Source: Girardinichthys multiradiatus (lineage: Eukaryota > Chordata > Actinopteri > Cyprinodontiformes > Goodeidae). From it: a stretch of DNA of 64,000 bases. Positions within the stretch are counted from its first letter, which is position 1, and the number at the start of each line of letters is the position of its first letter. Shown here in pieces: positions 40,741 to 53,032 of this stretch. Under the pieces are notes generated by a model. It had not been told where the DNA came from. It saw nothing but the letters and a program-made list of their open reading frames with translations, and did no database searches. The translations under genes and the position numbers were made by a program. Location: assembly GCF_021462225.1 (NCBI RefSeq), contig NC_061802.1, forward strand, positions 10,442,859-10,506,858. Reading direction: 5' to 3'.

Positions 40741-43220
40741 AACTAGCTTATTTGAATTTAAAAAGCAAGGAACTTGATAAATCTAGTTGATGGTTTAGAA
40801 AGTGAGCGATGACAACATAGGTAACTGGAAAAAAAATCCCAAAATCTTTGCTGCCATTATAGTCCTTTTACTGACTGGCGCAAGGACTGTTCAAAGTCTG
40901 GTTTAAATAATTCTGGATGTAAATGATGGAGACAGAGGGATGAGGGTGGCAGGAGCAGGCGAATGAGAAGTGCTATCTGTTTTGCATTTTTATTTCTCAT
41001 TCAATGCTTTTTGGCGACTCTGTTAAGTCCTGCTGCTTGATTATTCAAACACCTGAGAATGATAATGTGCTACAGCTGAACCCAACAGGAGGACTCTTTT
41101 ACTTACTTGATGACTCCCGTTTTCTCTCTTTGACTCATAAACATGTCATAGTTATTCATTCTAATACTGTCATTTTTTTCAATTATTCTTTCAACAAATT
41201 ATTGGATGCTCATGACGTTGATAAATTATATATGTGTGGCCTCTTAATATGTAGGGTATAGGACTCCAAGGGCTCCGTTTGCACTTGCCAAGCAGGGCAG
41301 CCACCAGAGGGAGGAAATATGAGGCAAGAAAACCCTAATAAAAATCAAAAACAGAAGTGCTTGGGTTTCAAGCGTCTGATTTTAGAGAACCACTATGCAT
41401 ACAGTTGTGACTATGTTTTGAGTTCACACGAGAACAGGTGTGACGTGTTGGGGAATTTAATGTTAACCCTCTCTGTAAAGCTATGGCCTGAGCCTGAGGC
41501 AGTAGATGAGTCAAGCCAAGGTCTACATGTGGCAGATGGGAGAATCCTGGGGCAGGATGGAGGAGTGGGCCATATCCCTCTGGGTATGATCCTGTCTTTG
41601 TCTATTTCTGGGTTACTGTTGATCACGTTTCACCAGCATGGAAAGAGATCTCTGGGATTTTAACTATCTCATAATTACGCCCAAAACAAACCATTATGAT
41701 GACAGTTTACGACCATCTCTTTTGCATCAATCATTAATGAATCGAACTAGTGCTGAAGACATTTGATCATTTATCAAAGTGGGGAGAAACAGAAAGCACT
41801 TATCTATTTTTCACAGGGTTTGTTATTAGGTAGTTTATCAAAAAATGCACCAACTGCATGAGAGCAGGAAAAAATGTTTCTCATTTTCTTTCTGTGAAAA
41901 CATTTCTTTGGGTTTAAAGCTAGTAGGCAAAGACTCGGTTACTTTCAATATCAACTGTACAATCATAACAACACACAAACGTGGATAAAAAGAATGCATT
42001 TCTGTTACAGGATTTCACTAAATTTCAGAGCTTTAAAAAGTAAATAAAAAAACGATATTTGCTTAGTGTACACCTGGGTCACTGACATCAGAGGAGTTCT
42101 TAAGTACTGACACTAGAATTTAAGGACGATAAATAACACCAACACAGTCAGCAGCAATTTCTGATGTGATTATCTGGTTTTTTGTAAACCCTGTTTTGGA
42201 CGACCAACTTTTGAGCAATTCTGACTTAGGTTCTGGAGCATTTTTATCTAGCCTGACAGACTGTTTTTTCAGAGAAATACAGCTCGGGTGAAGAAAAAAA
42301 CGATAAGGCTGTAAAACAAAAAGTAAGAGTTAGAGCAGATAACTTTTCTGACCTGGAGTTACATAGCCAGTTGCTTTTTACACTTGTTTGCCATTCATAA
42401 ATATACTATATTCATGTTCTGCTACTGTTGCCTCAGTGAGTTTACATGATATCCCAGTCAGTGATGGTGCATGCATATATTGGAGTGCATTACTTTTATT
42501 TTACAATAAATTAATTTATATTCCACCACAAAAACACAAATATAAACAGATTTGCCATTTAAAGGATGCCTTTCATGTATAAAGGACTACATCCAGCATG
42601 ACAAAAAATTTGTAGAATGAAGTCCTTGTTATTTATGTATTTACAAATAATTCAGAATGTTAAAATTGAACTGGAAATAATCAAGAAAGGCTTCAGCACA
42701 GTCATGAGTGAAACCTCCAAAGTCAGAAATCTTAGTTTCTCTTACGTTTTACCTAAAATGTAATACCATAACTGTAAAATGACTAGTATTTAATATCCGT
42801 ATTTATTATTAGTTTTTCAGTTTATATGTGATTCATTTAGATATCAACATTAACTTCACAGTTAGATGGGAATAAAACAGGATGAGGTAGAATCTATTTG
42901 GTCTCCACATTAACATAGAGAAACAATCAAGCAGCCAATCAGTCAAACGTGTGTCAATATACAGTAGAAACTTAAGCAGAAAGGTAACTTATTTAATCTC
43001 ACAGTGAAACCAGGACAGCTTTTCCTGGCTAATCAGTAGCGCCTGGTTTTCTCTTCAGAAGGCACTTGTGCAACTGCAGTTTATTGTGAAACCCTGCATC
43101 CATAGTTTATAGCTATTCAACCTTTGAAATATTTGAATACCTTTTATAACCCAGCTCATTTGGCAGTAACGTTAGATACCTTGTTTGTTTTGAAACCGCA
43201 GTCGTGACAGGAATCGAACT
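40741..43220. other. No gene recognised
   Basis: Mostly AT-rich unique-looking sequence. The frame at 41319-41663 (114 codons) has no recognisable domain and no splice or promoter context. Confidence 0.4.
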
Positions 43221-43289
43221 CTGATGTACTCGGTATGCACAGTTGCACAGACATATGTAATAATAATAATCTTCCTTTTTTATTGCAAT

Positions 43290-43490
43290 TGTACATTTCA
43301 ACGAAATTGTCCTCTGCATTTAACCCATCCCTATAGGGAGCAGTGGGCTGCCATTGTGCAGCACCCGGGGAGCATTCTGGGGTTTAGTGGGCTTGCTCAG
43401 GGACCCAGAGTGGCAGGTTCTGGAATTCGTACCAGGGTACTTGTGGCCTCTCCGGGACACAAATGCTCTGCTCTCTAACCACTATTGTTA
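43290..43490 (-). repeat. tRNA-derived-type SINE (antisense)
   Basis: TTGTCCTCTGCATTTAACCC, GGGAGCAGTGGGCTGCCATT, TTGCTCAGGGACCCAGAGTG and a terminal CTCTAACCACTA are characteristic of an abundant fish SINE-like repeat. GGTTCTGGAATTCGTACC resembles a decayed B box in antisense. Confidence 0.6.
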
Positions 43491-43499
43491 AGTCGGAGA

Positions 43500-45860
43500 A
43501 ATTTATAGTAAATAACTGAATTCACTCTTGTATAGACTCCTGCTCTCACACAGCTGGTCATGCCAAGGCTCCGAAGGGACGCTCGCCTGGTACGTTGTTA
43601 TAGTCGGGGCTGGACTGGAGCTGTACGCTGCAGTGACAAAAGCACATTCAGACTGGGACAATGGGGAACTGGCAGCCTGGGTTGGGTTTATCACTCTGCT
43701 TTCACTTTCTTTCACGCTACCTCCTCCTCATGTTCATTGTGTTTGCAGTCTCGCTGGCTCTCTGAGTGTCTCAGCCACTGGCCAGATAATTTATCACTTT
43801 GCTCTGTGTTGCGTAGTCCCTAAATACAGGGTGTAGTTCTGTCAATATTTATGTGGATGGTCAGTGAAGTCCAGTCTTTGTTTTGCTGATGCACTTGGAT
43901 TTGTGGGCTATACTGACAAATTCATGATGCAAAACATGCAACCAGCAAGCATCCTTATTTCTTTTTTAACCAAACACTGAATAACAGAATTATATTTTTT
44001 AACAAGATTTTGGAAAGCTTTGAAAAATGCTGCCATATACATGAAAAGTCACAGAAAAGAAATGCCTTTTGACAGTTAAGAAGTTCGAATCAATTAGTTT
44101 TACTGGATATAAGCATTTAGTTTAGAGTTGCACCAATAATCATCTAGAGAAATGAATTGATTGCTTTTCTCTTGGTCTGCTCTTACGATACATCTTCAGA
44201 TACAAAAAAAGTCATTTTATACTTTAACCAAAAACTTGCATGTACTCTGATGCGCTTTATATATTGAGTTTAGTAAAACGTCAGAATGTTTGGGAGATAT
44301 TCTTTTATTTTCTGTTAATTCCCTCGTTTTCTGTTAAATGAAAACTATCATATTACATCAGCAATTATTTTCCCCTTTTATGTGTTGTAGTCCTTTTTAA
44401 TATAAAACAAAATGGAATAGACAAGTCAGATTATCAGAAAACCAAAAATGGTTATTGGGAAGATAAAGCAGATTGCAATATTTTAATTTGCTATATAAAT
44501 AAACTGAATTGAACTGAACACTAATTCAGGTTGGTAATGACTTTAGCAGAACATTTTATGCACCCTTAAAGCATTTTTTGGTTAAATAAACAACCAGCAT
44601 CACCAAATATATTACTGGCATAAGAGCAGCTAACTTTTCTTGCATGTAATAATATTGCAACAATGATAAATTTGTCTTCTTAGATACTCTAACATAAGCT
44701 CTGGTTGTTGCGTTTGTTAAACATTTGTCCCCCCCTCAGTGACATGATCCAGTTAAATCTCTCTCTAAACGGTAAGCTCCAGTCATGAGTCATCAGATGT
44801 GACAGAGGAGAGCAGTGCAGTGCTGGTGGCGGCTAACAGGAAATTGGATCTGACACAAACTCATCTGTCATCCTCGGTTTGCCTAATCGGGCTTAAAACT
44901 AATATAGAAGAACAGCAGAGTCAATCTTCTGCACAGCAGACTTCGAATTGCTCCATCAGCTCAGTCTGCTTCATCCTTGTCCTGTTTCTCTAAATGTCAC
45001 ATCTGCTTTATGAGTAAATGTTTGCCTAGCCACTATGTAAAGTTACATTTTCCACTTATAAACAGTTAAGCTGCTTCTGTTTTTATGTCCTCATAAAAAC
45101 ACAAAATATTTCCTTGTAACAGCCTAACCAGCTTCTCAAAATCTAGGAAAGCAAACCGAGAAAGGCTCAATATTCTTTACCAGTCAAAAGTTCATTTAGG
45201 AGAAGAAGTAAATTTTAAAAGAAATGCTTCATGTTGAATGCTTAGGTCGTTTGACGCAACCAAACTGTAAGATGGAAAGGCAGGGAGAAGGCGACTGTTT
45301 TACAGATCTTTGCACCTACATATAAAAACAGAAACTCTGGTTTAAAAGTGGCCAAAGGCATTGTTTGCAACAATGTCGAAAGATTTTAACAAATAAAATT
45401 TATATCAGTAGTTTTATAAAATTCAATGACTTTGCAAAGGGCCTATCAAATTGGGAGATTTGCAAGGATAATTCTCCTGCTTTTGCAAAGTTAGTTCATT
45501 GTCAAATTGACGCCTTTGACTGATGTGTAACTACAGTCATATTGAATAAATTAGAATATGCGTTGCAATGAGGCTGCGTTTGTTACATTAAAAGTACCTT
45601 TTGAAAATAACCTTTAGGCAGGAATTCAGCACACATTTCTGTATTAAAAAATGTTTTTTATTGGTCTGATGTCATATTCTAATCACAAATGTCATGTTTT
45701 CATTAGCTGTAAGCAGAAAATCATCATAATTACCAGAAACAAAGGCTTGAAAACATCAGTCTGTGTGTAATTAATAACTATATGATGTTTTTCACTTAGT
45801 GAATAGATTTACTGAAATAAATAAACTTTCAAATAATCTCATTTATTGAATATGACTGTG
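43500..45860. other. No gene firmly recognised
   Basis: It contains a 102-codon frame at 43528-43836 without domain support and a repeat-tail remnant near 44490-44515 (CTATATAAATAAACTGAATT). Otherwise AT-rich sequence. Confidence 0.35.
44740..44771 (+). other. Possible 32-base exon
   Basis: TTGTCCCCCCCTCAG directly precedes the segment and ACG/GTAAGC follows it: good acceptor and donor 32 bases apart. It contains ATGATCCAGTTAAATC. It could be an alternative 5' exon of the gene whose promoter may lie at 30.8 kb. Chance pairing of splice-like motifs is equally possible. Confidence 0.2.
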
Positions 45861-45862
45861 TG

Positions 45863-45894
45863 ATATATATATAATATATATATATATGTATATA

Positions 45895-45938
<44 letters not shown>

Positions 45939-45962
45939 CATATATATATGTATATATATACG

Positions 45963-46037
<75 letters not shown>

Positions 46038-46077
46038 GTATATATATATGTATATATGTATATGTATATGTATATAT
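45863..46077. repeat. (TA)n-rich microsatellite
   Basis: About 215 bases of TA repeats with interspersed TACATA and TATGTA variants, self-complementary over its whole length. Tyr/Ile-repeat frames in it are artefacts. Confidence 0.95.
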
Positions 46078-46235
46078 GAGGTCAATCTAGAACCTCTAAT
46101 TGAAAGGAATCCTGTCAATCCTCATCTTTTATTGTATTTTGCTTTTTTGTATACCTAATAATAAGTATTTTATTTTAGTAGTATCTAATACGTTTATTTG
46201 AAAACCCACAATAGTGTGCTTCCTTTATTCTGTTA

Positions 46236-46530
46236 CTGGGAACATTCAGTTCAATTCAATCAGTTTTATTTCTATAGCGCCAATTCACAACACATGTCGT
46301 CTCGAGACTTTAGAAAGTCGATTCAATCGAATCATGCAGATGTCCAGTCAAGTATAGATATTCCAATTAATCCTAATTAGCAAACAGTTCAGCCAGGTTC
46401 AGTTTATTATTCAAATTGTTTAAAAAGTTTTTGTATCTAAGGAACCCAGCAGATTGCTTCGAGTCAGTAACTTGCAGCATTCACTCCTCCTGGATAAGCA
46501 TGTAGCAACAGTGGACAGTCGAGGAACATC
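46236..46530 (-). repeat. GGCGCTATA-tail repeat, antisense copy
   Basis: TTCAATTCAATCAGTTTTAT, ATAGCGCCAATTCACAACAC and CAGCATTCACTCCTCCTGGA match the copies at 20.3 and 32.7 kb. Confidence 0.75.
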
Positions 46531-49500
46531 AAGAGTTAATAATAAAAGTTAATCGTTTTGTGTTTTTATGAACCTTTCTTTACACAGCAGTACATCTCAG
46601 AAATGGATTTTTTGATAAATTATATACGTTGGTTTTTTGTGTTTTTTGGCAAAAAGTACATTTATTTCAGAAGTTCATTTAAAAAATTTGATTACACTTA
46701 GTGATACATTGTAGATGCATGATAGGTGTTTATTTGTGTTAGTTTTGATGGTTACGGCTTACAGCTAATCAAACCCCAATATGCATTTTAAATATTACGT
46801 AAGTCCAATTTAAAATAATGTTTTAAATACACTCAACATTGCGGTCCACTGAAAGGTGTGTCCGTATACTGTACCATATTTGTACTCAGTACCTCTGCTT
46901 TTGCTCCTTGTTGCTTGAATTATTTCATCAATCAGCTTTGGGATATTGGCGATCCTCGTTAGGTCAGGCTAGTTGTTGGCTAATCCATCATAGTGGTACC
47001 ATGGTCATTAAAACAGGTATTGTTCTTTTATTTCTTGTTTTTTGGCTTATATCATTGTGCTTAACCTATAAGTCTGTTCTTCTAACCGCTTTTCCTTGAT
47101 TTCACCTGTTTTTACCTCAGTGCGTCCTTCTTTTCTCATGCTTCATTTATTTTCTCCCCTCAGCTACACAACCTGTGCTTGAGACAAATGTGCCTGTTGG
47201 AAGGTTACCGAAGCATCTTTATTCCACGCTCTGCTGTGTCACCACATTTAGCCGGATTCCATTTTTAGCTTGCTTGCTTTATCTGCTGTACTGAGCAGCC
47301 ACTAGATGAGAAAAATAGGGACAAAATTCCTCCACAACCTTTTTTATTACCCAGCGTAGAGAGAAAACCAGGTGAAGCTTGTTAGAAAGGAGGAGGTTTA
47401 TACTGGTTATCCTTTCCACAGAGAACATCTGCCAGTTGACCCAACTCTGGCAAAAAGCCAGTGAAAAGGAAGGAAAAAGGACGAATCCCCGTGTTGGTGG
47501 AGAAGATCTATCGTTTGTTTTTTGCAGGAATTGTATGGTCTGTGGGTAGTCATCGTTAGTGTGAGAGACTTTCTTTCACTCCTCTCCATCTGCTTTTCTT
47601 AAAGTCCCAATTTTTCTTGGCTGCCATCTGTGTGTTGTCAGACACTTGGAGCGAGGCACAGGAGGAGGTCAGTGTGTCTTTGTTGATAAGGCTGGTTGGA
47701 TTCGGCTCTGTGTCTTTTAAAAAAATTATACTCCTCATCTGAAACGGTGAGTCTAACTGTGTTGCTGCTGCCGTGTCCACTTTCACCCTCTTCCTGACTC
47801 TTTGACCTCATTTACACACAATAAGGGTTGAAGGTACTAGAAAAGTGGGACTGGGAGATCCGGATGAAAGCAGTTTAACTTTTATTTTCATTTAATAGAA
47901 AATGTTTCTAAAGATTGTGGTTTTGAAATTCTTTTTCCACATGGTTCCTATGCAGTCGTAAAAATGAGATTTTCCAGATCTGGATGAGTATGGAAAAAGT
48001 TTGACTTTCCAGACTTTATTCTTTTATCTAAAAGACAAAATCATATTTGATTCTTCAATTTGTACATACTGTATTTACATCCTCTATCCTTTTAAATTAA
48101 ATATTTCAATTAGAATTTTTGTCAGATTGATTAGTGAGGTTTTATATGAAACTATTTTTCCCCCTAAATTTTGTTTTATCAATTTTTTTTCTTCTGTGTT
48201 TAAGGATGCTGCCAAATCTAATTCAATAGGTAGATACTGAAGAAATGCATTTAGATAGAGAGCTAATTGGATTACATGACACAGTTAAACCCTCAGTATT
48301 TTTTTTTTACTTTTAATGAGGGTTTGTTTGGGATCTAGACCTTCTTAGATTGTTTTTGTTTAGATCAGTGTACTTTACATTGATACATTTTAGGATAATT
48401 CAGTCCAGATTTACAAATTTAAGTGTTTATAGATTTTAAAGCAGAGGTGGTTTGACCAAAAAACCTAAAAAACAAGTGCACTTCACTACACACCTGGATC
48501 GGAAGCCAACCTCAGCATCGTGTTGTTTTTAGGATTTATCGAACATACAAATGATATAATCCAACTAGGTACATTTTTATTGTACTGGAAAAAAATAATT
48601 AATATTAACTCTGGAAAAGTATGGAATCCAGGTAATCTTCTCCCAAAGTGTGGAAACCCTGTTTCCAATAATGACCCCTCATTTTACAGCTCCTCCTAGC
48701 ACAAGAAACATACATGCTTCTGATAAAGTTCAGCCTCATGTGATGAAACAAACCTCCGAGATATTAAAAAAGATTAAAAATATATATATATCTGTCCTTG
48801 ATATCAGTGTACAGCAGACCTTCAGGAATATCTGTTTGGGTTTATTATTGAAGATAGTGGTATGATTTTTTTTATTTATTATTTATTAAGAATCCTGGTT
48901 CCGGTGTACAAATATACTTCTCACACAGCATAGATTTTAAATTTTAAGTGTGATAAAGGAAATCATTCTCAGAAGATAGATTTTTTTTTAAAAGGTGAAT
49001 CGTTTCTTAGATGCTTTAAAAAAGTATTTTTTTAAGCATCCCCTAGTAGTGATGCAGTCTCTTTGCAGATGAAAGTGTGCTGCACATTTCAAAGTAAGCA
49101 TGCTGACAGTTTCCCCGACCACCTGATGGAGACCATGCACAGAAAACCAATACATCCACTTGTGATTCCTAAAGCAACAGGAAAATAAGAAAAACTATTG
49201 GTCCATGGTGAAGTACAAATATGGGTCCCTGCACATGCACATAAGCACAAATACATCCACATCAGTTAGGCTTTGCGCCTGAGTGTTGTGTTGGCACAGA
49301 AATAAAACTAATTGAACCCACATTTTGTCTGTGTACCATTTAAACACTACAGCAAGGCACAACAGACAGCTGGAAGAGGCAGTGTTTAAAACGACTCGCG
49401 GTAAAACAGGTTGTTCTGAAGGAAAGCAAGTGCATCCATTTCAATTGGACAAAGGTGCCAGGTCATGACCTTCAGCAAAGACTTTAATAAAAGTCCACAT

Positions 49501-51000
49501 CTAGTCATTCATATGCATCATTGTAAGAAGATGCACAGAGAATATGCATCTGTCCACATTAAGTAATAAAGTGTGAAATATATCAACAAATGGCCTGAAT
49601 GCTCTTCAGTCATCTTGCTTAGTTTAATCATAGCAATCGTTATATTTATAACTGCCTGTTATATAGTACATTTAATCATTATATTGTTACTGTTTATTTC
49701 TAGTCTTTTTTGTTAACTTTAACTAGATTGATCAGTTGTGATAAGATTCGGATGGAAATTAATTTGAGGTATGCATATGACCTCATTATGTTGGCTAACC
49801 TCTTATATTTCTGTATTTCTCCTCTACGAGAGCTCTTTGCAGGGCCTCTGGTCCCTCTGCTGAGTTAATTAATAAGGTGTGAGGTGTATCAGGTCGGGGT
49901 GTGTTGTGCTATAGCTGTTACAGAGTTTTTCTGTGTGCAGCTGCTGTTTAATGTCAGGTCACCAGACTTGAGCCAAGTCAATGCCAATTCAGAAAAAACG
50001 GCTGTTGTCAGCACACACGCTGTCTCACGTACACTCACTGTCAGCAAAATAGACGGGATAGCGGGAATCCTTTATGCGGGCAACCCTTGGGGAAACAATT
50101 TCCTCATGATGGATTTTTGTGGAAAGGGCAGTGGCTTGTTGTTTAATATGTATTTCTTTAACCGGTACCCATGTTGTGAAAAAATAAAATAAAATCAATT
50201 CTTACTGTCTGGAGTATTTGCCTTCCATCCATCCATATATTCTTCTGTGCATCTATGTTTTTCCTGTCTGCATCCGTCTTTTTATCCATCCTTTTGTCCA
50301 TCTGTCCACTTGACCGACTATGTCCATCAGTCCATCCATCCAGTATTCATCGAATCCTCTTTGAAAAGTATGAAAGTAATGAACTTTGACTTGGAATATG
50401 TATAAGAATCCTATAACACTGCCTTAAATCCAGTTGATTGTTTTTTCTGAAATGTTATCGTGGATGCAAGATGCTGTATGAGCAGAAACGGCAACAAATG
50501 TGGTCAACCACAGTACCTAAAGGAGCCACTCATCCCTTAGAACTGTATATATTTTATCGTCTGCTTTGTGTTTACTAGCACCTTAATTTGTCTTCTCCTC
50601 TGTTCTTTCTTATCATCCAGTTCCCTAATGGGACTACCCCCTCCTTCATCATCAGCCTCCATCCGTTCACTAACTTCTTTCAAGCCATTTGTTAAGCTCC
50701 CCTCCCCTCTCCTCTCTCTCAGGGGCTCCCATCCTACACTAAAGGTGTCTCAGGAGTTATTATAAAGAGAAACATTTCACAGAGCTCATTTTTGTGCAAT
50801 TTGCTGAGATATTGATACTGCAAGCTGTTGTCACTTGGTAGAACCAAGATTGAAAATGAAAACCTTTTGAAGACTAATAAAGAAATCCAAAGGATTTTTT
50901 CCAGGTCATTTTTCTCAGTAGTTGAGGAAATATATGTCAGATTTTAATAAAATTAAAACATCAGTCTTTGCTGGGCTGAACATTCATGTCATTTTCTTTT
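46531..51000. other. No gene recognised; minor low-complexity tracts
   Basis: Long AT-rich stretch with a CCATC/TCCA-rich simple repeat at about 50226-50342 and a pyrimidine-rich block near 50580-50740. No exon with both splice sites and coding support was found. Confidence 0.4.
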
Positions 51001-51006
51001 TCTTAG

Positions 51007-51057
51007 ATTGCTGGCTACTTTTGAGCGACAATGGCGGTCTTTCAGAACAACTTCTGG
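51007..51057 (+). CDS. Candidate start-codon exon of an unidentified gene
   Basis: A strong pyrimidine tract ending TTTTTCTTAG (51006) and a consensus donor TGG/GTGAGT bound 51 bases. ATG at 51031 sits in a good Kozak context (GACAATGG) and reads MAVFQNNFW to the donor in phase 0. It could be the second exon of the transcript starting at 30.8 kb. The F...NFW start is reminiscent of the N-termini of F-BAR proteins such as FCHO or PSTPIP, but nine residues cannot decide. Read in another frame (phase 1) the exon is also open (CWLLLSDNGGLSEQLL). No downstream exon was recognised before 64 kb. Confidence 0.4.
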
Positions 51058-51059
51058 GT

Positions 51060-52640
51060 GAGTGTCCTGAAAAACACACTTGTAATAGTGTAATAACTAA
51101 TGTGTTACTATTTTACATGCTTTGAACCTCTGAGGTTTATTTTTCCATTCTTAGTAGACAGTGTGCTTCTGACTCCCTGCTGTTTATCAAGTTATAACCT
51201 TAGAGATATATTTTATATTGAAATTAAGGAGACCTGTCTTCAACATTGCAAACATTGTTATTAATATTTCTGTATATTACTCTAATACTGTTATATATTA
51301 CTGTGTTAAAACAATATAAATTCAGTTGTCATTTCTAGCAGAGTCGTCTTCAGGACATTTTATGATATTAAAATGCAAGGTTAAACCTGAAGTGTTTGGT
51401 AAGTTAGAGCCTTGCACATTTTGCTACCCTAAAATCACAAACTTCAGTGTATTTTATTGGTATTTTTTCAATACAGCAACAAAATTCACATAATTGTCAA
51501 TTGCACAGTAGCAGATGGAAGGACCTTTGACATTAATTTACCAGAAACCTGGTGAGCTCCATGTTGATTGAAATAAAGAGAGACAAAAACTCCAAGACTG
51601 ATGTGAAGGGAGCAGAATAAAAGCAACATTTCTCATCAAATGGCCAGTATTGTGGCCATTTGATGAGAAATGGATAAATTATCATGACATGAAACAATTG
51701 TCTTTAAATGTTTTATCTCATAAGTTTATTCCTGTATCTCACAGACCACGTAACCCAGGCTGATCTCTGTAACTTCACGGCTAACAGCCTCATACAAATG
51801 CAGAAATTTCAATGGCGATGAGCTGACTTAAATAAGCTTTTTAAATCAGAAACTTTCACCTGCCCAGAGCTTCTCATTTAGCAGTACATGTGGAGGAGGT
51901 GAAAGGCCTCTCAAAAGCCATTTTTTCCGGTCCAAATTCAGTTCTGTCCAGCTGTGAGGTTCCTTGCAGTTGCTAACATCTCTGAACACAGCAGCTGACA
52001 GCCTGCCAGCTCCTAAATGAACTTCGCTAACGCTACCCAGGAAGGATACAAGATGATCTTTGATTGGAAGTCCAGACATTACAATGAATTTGTCATAAGC
52101 ATTATGAATACAAAGCCCGTCCACTCAGAGGAATCATAAAGTTGGCTGATTTTATTGTCAAACATGACAAAACCCTTTTAGAGTTAGCCTTGCAAGGCCA
52201 GCAATGCCAGTCACCAAGCTAATACTGCCACTTTGTCTGCCTAGTAACAGAACGGAGCAGAGTGAATTCTGATTGGATGAAAAACGTCTGCTTTCAAATA
52301 ACATTGGGAATTCCAAATGCTACAGATGGATCGGTTCATTTCTTTAGAAAAAAATTTAATAATAAATGTAATTCACAAATTATATTTAGTTTTTTCTTCT
52401 TAATATTATTATTAATATTATAAGGTATATTTAAATAGTTTTTCTTAAACATTTAAATAGCTAAACATTTCAAATTGAAATTTGACTTTGGAACTTGAAG
52501 GAAAATGCATGATGCACAGTTTTTAAAACATTTTAACCATAAAATCTGAAAATGCAGAAATATATCTAAAAAAAGGGCTGCATTTGGATATAAATACAAT
52601 AGAACAAGAGGAGTTTTTATTTAGGGGAAAAGGCCAGCGG
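51060..52640. other. Intronic or intergenic DNA
   Basis: Nothing supportable apart from the palindrome at 51627-51672. Confidence 0.35.
51627..51672. repeat. Perfect palindrome (20 bp arms, 6 nt loop)
   Basis: CATTTCTCATCAAATGGCCA (51627-51646) is followed by GTATTG and then its exact reverse complement (51653-51672). It would fold into a stable hairpin on either strand. No repeat family is recognised around it. Confidence 0.9.
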
Positions 52641-52699
52641 TCCTTGACAACTGTTGTGAAGTTGCAGAGATCAACAGTTCAGCCATAGAAAAAGAAAAT

Positions 52700-53032
52700 G
52701 CTGTTGAAAATGGCCACAAGCTATTTTGGGGGTCCCATGACGTGATGTGAAAGATTGTGAAAGATGACACCAAAGTTGAACCTTTTGACCTACATGCAAA
52801 ACACTTTGTATCATCCCCATGGTAAAACATGGTGGTGACATCATCATGCTGGGCTAATTCTTATGTTCAGCAGGGACAGGGAGGGTGGTCAGGGTTAATG
52901 GGAGGAGCCAAGGTTGAAATGAAGGGTGTAAATCACACCATATTCAAGTCAAAAACCCAGACCTAATTCAACTGTGAATCTGTGACAAAACTTGAAATCT
53001 CACACCTTCTGTCGAATCTTACCGAGCTTTCA
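52700..53032 (+). mobile_element. Tc1-like relic beside DD36E copy 3
   Basis: Fragments AAAGATGACACCAAAGTTGA (DDTKVE), ATGGTAAAACATGGTGGTGA (HGG) and AAAACCCAGACCTAATTCAA survive from a plus-oriented Tc1 transposase. It is broken off at the start of copy 3. Confidence 0.6.

Noticed and set aside
43528..43836. 102-codon hydrophobic frame, possible membrane protein
   Set aside because: Two overlapping frames are open, there is no splice or promoter context, and no recognised family.
45839..46158. Four frames of alternating Tyr and Ile
   Set aside because: They translate a TA microsatellite and its variants; no protein is plausible.
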